The notes beneath the pieces were generated by a model that did no database searches, had not been told where the DNA came from, and was given only the letters and a program-made list of their open reading frames with translations. DNA of 64,000 nucleotides. Source: Nitrososphaera sp. (lineage in GTDB: Archaea > Thermoproteota > Nitrososphaeria > Nitrososphaerales > Nitrososphaeraceae). Positions within the stretch are counted from its first letter, which is position 1, and the number at the start of each line of letters is the position of its first letter. Both the position numbers and the translations under genes were made by a program. Of the stretch, positions 59,732 to 64,000 are shown one piece after another. Where the stretch lies: assembly GCF_013388945.1 (NCBI RefSeq), contig NZ_JACAEH010000014.1, forward strand, positions 1 to 64,000, given 5' to 3'.

Positions 59732-60385
59732 GTGCACGCTGTTATCTTTGACCTGGACGGGGTGCTCGTGGACTCGATGCCGTCGCACTCGCTGTCGTGG
59801 GTGCAGGCGTTTCAAAACGTTGCCGGCATCAAAATAGACCGGCGCCTGCTTTATGTCCTGGAAGGCATGCGCGGAGCAGAGCTTGTCGAGAGGGTATTTG
59901 CAGAGAACGGCACCGACAGGTCCCTTGCCGCTCCCGTCATGAGGGAAAAGGACCGCATCTTCAAGGGCATGGACCGGCCAAGGCCGTTTGAGGGCGTGAG
60001 GGAAATGATGCAGGAGATAAAGTGCGCCAAGGCAGTCGTGTCAGGTTCAAACAGGCACGACGTCGAGTCGTTCTTAGACGATATAGTTGGCAAGGAAAAC
60101 TTTGACGCCGTGGTCACGGCAGACGACATTGGTAGGGGCAAGCCCGACCCGCTTGCGTTTGTGACAGCGCTTTCCAAGCTGCGCGTCGAGCCGGCGCAGG
60201 CAGTCGTGGTCGAAAACGCGCCGCTGGGCGCAAAGGCCGCTGCTACTGCAGGAATTCCGTGCTACGTTGTGTTAAACAGCACGCTTTTAGTCCGGTCAGA
60301 CTTTGCCGGCATAGTTCCGCAGGACAGGATTTTTGAAAAAACAAGTTCATTAAAGGGTCTGCTCAAAAACCTCTGTAACGAATGA
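59732..60385 (+). CDS. HAD-superfamily phosphatase, beta-phosphoglucomutase-like
   Basis: 217 residues from GTG 59732; a TATA-like CATTTATTACG ~27 nt upstream fits a leaderless start. Motif I VIFDLDGVLVDSM, motif II VVSGSNRH, motif III Lys in GRGKPDPLAF and motif IV VVVENAPLGAKAAATAG are complete, with the helical cap after motif I. The substrate is probably a small phosphorylated metabolite. Translationally coupled (4-bp overlap) to the DHH gene. Confidence 0.87.
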   Translation: MHAVIFDLDGVLVDSMPSHSLSWVQAFQNVAGIKIDRRLLYVLEGMRGAELVERVFAENGTDRSLAAPVMREKDRIFKGMDRPRPFEGVREMMQEIKCAKAVVSGSNRHDVESFLDDIVGKENFDAVVTADDIGRGKPDPLAFVTALSKLRVEPAQAVVVENAPLGAKAAATAGIPCYVVLNSTLLVRSDFAGIVPQDRIFEKTSSLKGLLKNLCNE

Positions 60386-61338
60386 AGGTAATGATATTCT
60401 CGCACGAGTCTGACCTCGACGGGCTGTACTCGGCTGCAATCGGGCTGATACGGTATCCGCAGGCGATGACCGTGTTTTTGGGCTACGGCAGGGAGAACTT
60501 TGAAAAGATGGGCAACTTTGTCTACTCGGCCACGCACTACAGCAAAGAGCGCGGGTTAGTCATTGTGGCCGACCTCGGGCTCAACGACGACACGATAGAG
60601 ACCTGCGACCAGGTGTTTTCAGACGCGGTGCGCAACGGCTGGCAGATAATGTGGGTCGACCACCACCCGTGGTCTCAGGCTGCAATAGACACGGTAAAGA
60701 AATACGGCGAGCTTGTGCACGACGCGTCGGGCAGGAAATGCGCGGCAGACCTGATGCACGAAAGGCTGCTTCCGGAAAACGACCTGGCGGCAAAACTTGC
60801 AAGCATGGCCCACACGATGGATTTTTTCACAAAGGACCAGTATCTTACTCCAATAACTGAGATGATAAAATACTACCAGACCCTGCCGGACTTTTACGAG
60901 CGCATGACGGACCTGGCACACAAGTCCGCAAGAGGGATACTCTGGGACGCCGACATGCAGAGCGACTATGTCAGGTATGAAAAGCTGCGCGACGAGGCGA
61001 GGGTGCAGGTGCTTGCCGTCACCGAGGTGAAGGAGACTGCTGGCGTCAAGGTGGCCTACGTCCCGACATCGCAATATTTGCAGAGCAGCCTCTTTTCAGA
61101 GGAGGTGTTTGCCGTCACCGGCGCAGACCTTGCCATGTTTTACAGTGGCAAGGGCAAGGTGAGCATACGCAGGAACAACGGCAGGGTCTCGTGCAGGGCA
61201 GTCGCGGCAAACCTGCCTGAAGGCGGCGGCCACGACTATGCCGCCGGCGCGACTTTTTCAAGCGACCCGGAAAACAGGAGCGCCGTTGTTGCAGAGCTTG
61301 AAGCCGCGGTGTCAAAGGCAGTAAGTCAAATACTGTGA
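60382..61338 (+). CDS. DHH/DHHA1-family phosphoesterase
   Basis: 318 residues overlapping the HAD gene by 4 bp. IFSHESDLDGLYSAAIGLI, VIVADLGLND, MWVDHHPWSQAAI (DHH motif) and the DHHA1 end LPEGGGHDYAAGATF are visible. Relatives hydrolyse oligonucleotides or cyclic dinucleotides, or act as RecJ-like nucleases; which applies is unclear. Coupling to a HAD phosphatase suggests consecutive steps on a phosphorylated substrate. Confidence 0.82.
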   Translation: MKVMIFSHESDLDGLYSAAIGLIRYPQAMTVFLGYGRENFEKMGNFVYSATHYSKERGLVIVADLGLNDDTIETCDQVFSDAVRNGWQIMWVDHHPWSQAAIDTVKKYGELVHDASGRKCAADLMHERLLPENDLAAKLASMAHTMDFFTKDQYLTPITEMIKYYQTLPDFYERMTDLAHKSARGILWDADMQSDYVRYEKLRDEARVQVLAVTEVKETAGVKVAYVPTSQYLQSSLFSEEVFAVTGADLAMFYSGKGKVSIRRNNGRVSCRAVAANLPEGGGHDYAAGATFSSDPENRSAVVAELEAAVSKAVSQIL

Positions 61339-61405
61339 ACTATCTGGCTACAGAATTCACGCCCACAAATACTTTAAAAGAACAGACATCGAAATACAGT
61401 GCATT

Positions 61406-62170
61406 ATGGCTGGTGGATTGAAGGGCAAGGTGGCCGTAGTGACGGGCGCGGGCGGCGGCGTGGGCAGTGTCATTACAAAGAGGCTGGCATCTGAGGGGTG
61501 CAAGGTGGTTCTGATAGGCCGGAACATCGAGAAGCTGAACAAGGCAGCAAAGGAGGCCGGCGACAAGAAAAACACCCTGACCTTTGCCGCCGACATCACC
61601 AAGGAGGCGGAGGTCCTCAGCGCGATGGAGCAGACCATTTCGTCGTTTGACCGAGTGGACATCCTTGTCAACAACGCCGGCACAATCAACGACCCCGTCG
61701 CGTTCCACGAGATGACAGACGACAAGTGGAACGAGCTTGTCGACACCAACCTGATAGGGACCTTCCAGATGACAAAGGCGGCCATCCCCATAATGATGAA
61801 GCAAAAGAGCGGGAGCATCGTCAACATCTCGTCGGTGCTCGGCATACGATCAATACCCAACGTCCCGCTTGCGGTCTACGGCACGACAAAGGCCGGCGTC
61901 ATCATGTTCACAAAGAGCATCGCAGTCGAGTACGGGCCGCACGGCATCCGCTCAAACTGCATCTGCCCATCAACCATACGGAGTTCGCTGATAGAGCCGT
62001 ACCTGCAGGACGAGAACGCCAAGAGGATGCTCGAGTCGGCATTCCCGCTGCGCCGAGTCGGCGAGCCCGACGACATCGCAGGTGCAGTATCATACCTGTG
62101 CTCCGACGACGCAAAGTGGGTGACAGGCACGGTATTGATGGTGGACGGCGGCATCACGGCAAAGCAGTGA
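61406..62170 (+). CDS. Short-chain dehydrogenase/reductase (FabG-like)
   Basis: 254 residues. VAVVTGAGGGVGSVITKRLA (NAD(P)-binding), LVNNAGTINDPV, the catalytic Ser in IVNISSVLG and Y-x3-K in VYGTTKAGV. The C-terminus GTVLMVDGGITAK is standard. Substrate unknown; such genes may act on 3-hydroxyacyl thioesters in thaumarchaea. TATA-like ACTTTAAAAG ~30 nt upstream. Confidence 0.9.
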   Translation: MAGGLKGKVAVVTGAGGGVGSVITKRLASEGCKVVLIGRNIEKLNKAAKEAGDKKNTLTFAADITKEAEVLSAMEQTISSFDRVDILVNNAGTINDPVAFHEMTDDKWNELVDTNLIGTFQMTKAAIPIMMKQKSGSIVNISSVLGIRSIPNVPLAVYGTTKAGVIMFTKSIAVEYGPHGIRSNCICPSTIRSSLIEPYLQDENAKRMLESAFPLRRVGEPDDIAGAVSYLCSDDAKWVTGTVLMVDGGITAKQ

Positions 62171-62184
62171 CCGCCTCAATCCCT

Positions 62185-62212
62185 TTATCATAAATATCGT
62201 AATTTATGATAA
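62185..62212. promoter_or_regulatory. 28-bp perfect palindrome upstream of glnB
   Basis: Arms TTATCATAAAT and ATTTATGATAA around ATCGTA. A direct repeat ATATCGTAATTT (62194-62205 and 62212-62223) overlaps it, so about 40 bp form one composite site. It lies 30 bp upstream of the TATA-like CTTATTA (62242-62248) of glnB and behind the SDR stop. Strong operator candidate. Confidence 0.6.
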
Positions 62213-62272
62213 TATCGTAATTTTAACGACTGCCAGAAACCCTTATTACTTTTGGGCTACGCTAGGTGTGGT

Positions 62273-62617
62273 ATGAAGAGACTTGACATTATCATCCCGC
62301 ACGAGCGCCTCGGGGAAGTCAACGAGATCCTCCACAACCACAAGGTCGGGGGCATGTCATTTTACGACATCAAGGGCAGGGGCAGGGCCAAAAGGGAGCC
62401 CGTCTCTGTCGGGAGGGGCGTCATGCGGTACGTGCCGGAGTTTGGATTTCGCACCAAGATAGAGGTGCTCGTCGCCGACTCGCTTGTCAAGCCGATAATT
62501 GACGACATCATCAAGAAGATAAGCACCGGCTCTGCGTCGGACGGCAAAGTGTTTGTCTTTGACGTGGCAGAAGCGTACGACATCGGGAGCAAGGAAAAGG
62601 GCGACGCGGCGCTCTAG
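62273..62617 (+). CDS. glnB: Nitrogen regulatory protein PII (GlnB/GlnK family)
   Basis: 114 residues from ATG 62273. Trimeric sensor of 2-oxoglutarate and ATP/ADP that binds and controls nitrogen transporters and enzymes. MKRLDIIIPHERLGEVNEIL, GGMSFYDIKGRGRAKREPVS, KIEVLVADSLVKPIIDDIIK and the B-loop TGSASDGKVFVFDV match PII. The T-loop lacks the usual Tyr uridylylation context, as in archaeal relatives. No amt gene is adjacent. The composite palindrome at 62185-62223 precedes its promoter. Confidence 0.93.
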   Translation: MKRLDIIIPHERLGEVNEILHNHKVGGMSFYDIKGRGRAKREPVSVGRGVMRYVPEFGFRTKIEVLVADSLVKPIIDDIIKKISTGSASDGKVFVFDVAEAYDIGSKEKGDAAL

Positions 62618-62690
62618 GCTCTTTTTTCTCCGCGCCCGGATTTCTGTCGGGCTTCGATAGTTTAAAGTGCGATGCGCCCAAATAGTGGGC

Positions 62691-62984
62691 ATGGGATTGG
62701 ATCCACCAACAAGGGGAGCGGTTGAACAGACGATAGACCAGGCCGTCAAGCTGGTCCCGGACACGGCCCAGATTTTCAGGGCGCCGGCGATGAAGTCGAG
62801 TTTTCGTATATCAAGCGAGCAGGATTTCGTGCTTGGCGTGACTTATGGGCGCATAATGATGTCCATAACCACGTTCTGGAACCTCACCCACAAGCGCACA
62901 ATGAACGGCGAGGAGGTGGACGAAATAAACAGCGCGATACTGAGGCGCCTGCCAGAGATTCACAAGGCTATCATGGCCGACTAG
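62691..62984 (+). CDS. Hypothetical protein
   Basis: 97 residues from ATG 62691, with TTTAAAG (62661-62667) ~27 nt upstream deciding the start over an in-frame ATG at about 62670. Soluble helical protein (TIDQAVKLVPDTAQIFRAPA; MMSITTFWNLTHKRTMNGEE; INSAILRRLPEIHKAIMAD). Family not recognised. Confidence 0.6.
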   Translation: MGLDPPTRGAVEQTIDQAVKLVPDTAQIFRAPAMKSSFRISSEQDFVLGVTYGRIMMSITTFWNLTHKRTMNGEEVDEINSAILRRLPEIHKAIMAD

Positions 62985-63068
62985 TCTGCTGCCTGGCATG
63001 TATGCCAGAAACTGCATCCGTAAAAGCTAATTAGAGGGTAAAACAGCCTCCCGGGTACCGGTCGATTA

Positions 63069-63932
63069 TTGGACAAGACCAAAGTCTTCGAGGAAGGAAG
63101 ACGCGCTGCATGGGTCTCCGTTTGGACACTGCTAGGGATAGGAATTGGAGAGATCGTCATTTCCACCACGACCGGCAGTCTGACCCTTGCTGCGGACGGC
63201 TTTGACTCGCTTGCCGACGCGCTCGTCTCGTTCATCGTCTGGCTTGGAATCGGGATGCTGCACAAGCCAAAGAGCAAAAAGTTCCCGTTCGGCTACACCA
63301 AGATAGAAAGCTTTGCCGCGTTCGTTGCGGCGGTCGTCATTATCATACTGGGCGCGTTCATAGTCTACCACGCCTACGAGCGGTTCCTCAACCCTGTCGA
63401 GGTCGTAAACCCCGAGATAACCATGCTGACGCTTGTTGGCGCGGGCGCCATCTCGCTTCACAGGGCTTTCAAGGTGAGAAAGATCGCCAAGAAATACGAC
63501 CTCATCTCGTTGAACCTTGACGCAAAGAACTCTATCAAAGACGGCACTGCGTCCTTTGTGGGCCTGAGCACGGTCCTAGCAGGATACTTTGGCATCCCGC
63601 ACATGGACTCTGTTGGCAGCATCATGATAGCAGGCTACATATTTTACATGGCGTACAGCGCGTTCAAAGAATCCACCCTTGTCCTTGTCGACGCGGTGGA
63701 AAATCCAAAGCTGCAGGAGCAGATAATCACGTACGTAAGGAAGAACTTTGGCGTCGCAGTCGAGCAGGTGCGAATAAGGCCACTAGGGCACGCGTTTTCC
63801 GCCCAGGTGCACGTGGTTCTTGAAAGCAAGATGACGCTTGACGAGGTTCATGCCTTGACCAAAAAGATCCAAGAGTCAGTCGAGAAAGAGTTTGAGACAG
63901 AAGAAACGGTTGTAATCCCCCGGCCCGCCTGA
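63069..63932 (+). CDS. Cation diffusion facilitator metal transporter
   Basis: 287 residues from TTG 63069. Six helices with the TM2 site ADGFDSLADALVSF (D-x3-D) and, in TM5, LDAKNSIKDGTASF where Asn replaces the usual His of H-x3-D. The cytoplasmic domain after ~210 (VRIRPLGHAFSAQVHVVLES) is CDF-like. The altered TM5 site argues against classical zinc selectivity; manganese or iron is possible. Proton-driven efflux is the family mechanism. Confidence 0.88.
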   Translation: MDKTKVFEEGRRAAWVSVWTLLGIGIGEIVISTTTGSLTLAADGFDSLADALVSFIVWLGIGMLHKPKSKKFPFGYTKIESFAAFVAAVVIIILGAFIVYHAYERFLNPVEVVNPEITMLTLVGAGAISLHRAFKVRKIAKKYDLISLNLDAKNSIKDGTASFVGLSTVLAGYFGIPHMDSVGSIMIAGYIFYMAYSAFKESTLVLVDAVENPKLQEQIITYVRKNFGVAVEQVRIRPLGHAFSAQVHVVLESKMTLDEVHALTKKIQESVEKEFETEETVVIPRPA

Positions 63933-63963
63933 GCAACAGGTTTGCGCCAGAACTTCTCGAAAG

Positions 63964-63997
63964 TTTTATAATCTCGCCGGCTTTAGTATCTGCCATG
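63964..63997 (+). promoter_or_regulatory. Probable promoter and start codon of the next gene
   Basis: TTTTATAATC (63964-63973) lies ~27 nt before an ATG at 63995 that runs off the window. Only two codons are visible, so nothing can be said of the product. Confidence 0.35.
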
Positions 63998-64000
63998 CAC

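Noticed and set aside
62197-62223. glnB upstream words CGTAATTTA and CGTAATTTTA as further GTA-N3-TAC boxes
   Set aside because: They break the second half-site (TAT or TTA instead of TAC) and are explained by the larger palindrome and direct repeat.
1-64000. tRNA, rRNA, CRISPR arrays, IS elements, integrases
   Set aside because: Intergenic regions were read for cloverleaf-like stems, repeat-spacer patterns, terminal inverted repeats and transposase motifs; none was convincing.

Overview
The window looks like the chromosome of an ammonia-oxidising archaeon of the Nitrososphaera group (Thaumarchaeota / Nitrososphaeria). Support: archaeal information genes (EF-1 alpha next to uS10, class I lysyl-tRNA synthetase, archaeal Elp3, a group II chaperonin); PEFG-type C-terminal sorting signals and a secreted blue-copper protein; PurP; a bifunctional FBP aldolase/phosphatase; a full urease system; and TATA-driven, mostly leaderless genes with frequent TTG/GTG starts. 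The sequence is GC-rich in genes with AT-rich spacers. I see no rRNA, tRNA, CRISPR array or IS element.

Layout. 0-3 kb: aspS (cut by the window edge), an AlaX-like editing protein and a DUF1724 regulator. 3-5 kb: a membrane protein and purP. 5-17 kb: an envelope/copper block of about twelve secreted or membrane genes: a CFI-box protein, a His/Met-rich exported protein, several small C-terminally anchored beta-sandwich proteins, a double winged-helix regulator, a CopC-CopD-beta-propeller fusion and a plastocyanin-like protein. Two promoters here share a 23-bp palindrome just upstream of the TATA box. 17-26 kb: a corrinoid-binding-like protein, rpsJ-tuf, FBP aldolase/phosphatase-tpiA, methyltransferases, a TRIC-like channel, an MFS permease and purN. 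26-27.7 kb: a small AT-rich islet with two unfamiliar genes and strong hairpins. 27.7-33 kb: a beta-CASP nuclease-like protein, an F420-type oxidoreductase, malic enzyme and citrate synthase.

33-55 kb is a nitrogen-scavenging region. It holds ureABC, two DUR3-type urea symporters (one fused to a UspA domain), a third symporter, three UspA domains, a ureohydrolase operon (ureohydrolase, a UreA-like protein, a nickel permease), two ParB-like proteins, a chaperonin with a His-rich tail, and ureEFGD. A ureohydrolase would release urea, urease would turn urea into ammonia for oxidation, and the permease would supply nickel. Ten copies of a palindromic GTA-N3-TAC box lie in the intergenic DNA of this region only. 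Five sit at an almost constant distance upstream of the TATA box (ureABC, chaperonin, ureohydrolase operon, a small orphan gene, uspA). One sits at the expected start of transcription of a ParB-like gene. I regard this as an undescribed candidate regulon.

55-64 kb: purM, elp3, lysS, a HAD phosphatase and DHH phosphoesterase pair, an SDR, a PII protein behind a large palindrome, and a CDF metal transporter. Product names rest on motif recognition by eye; no database search was possible.
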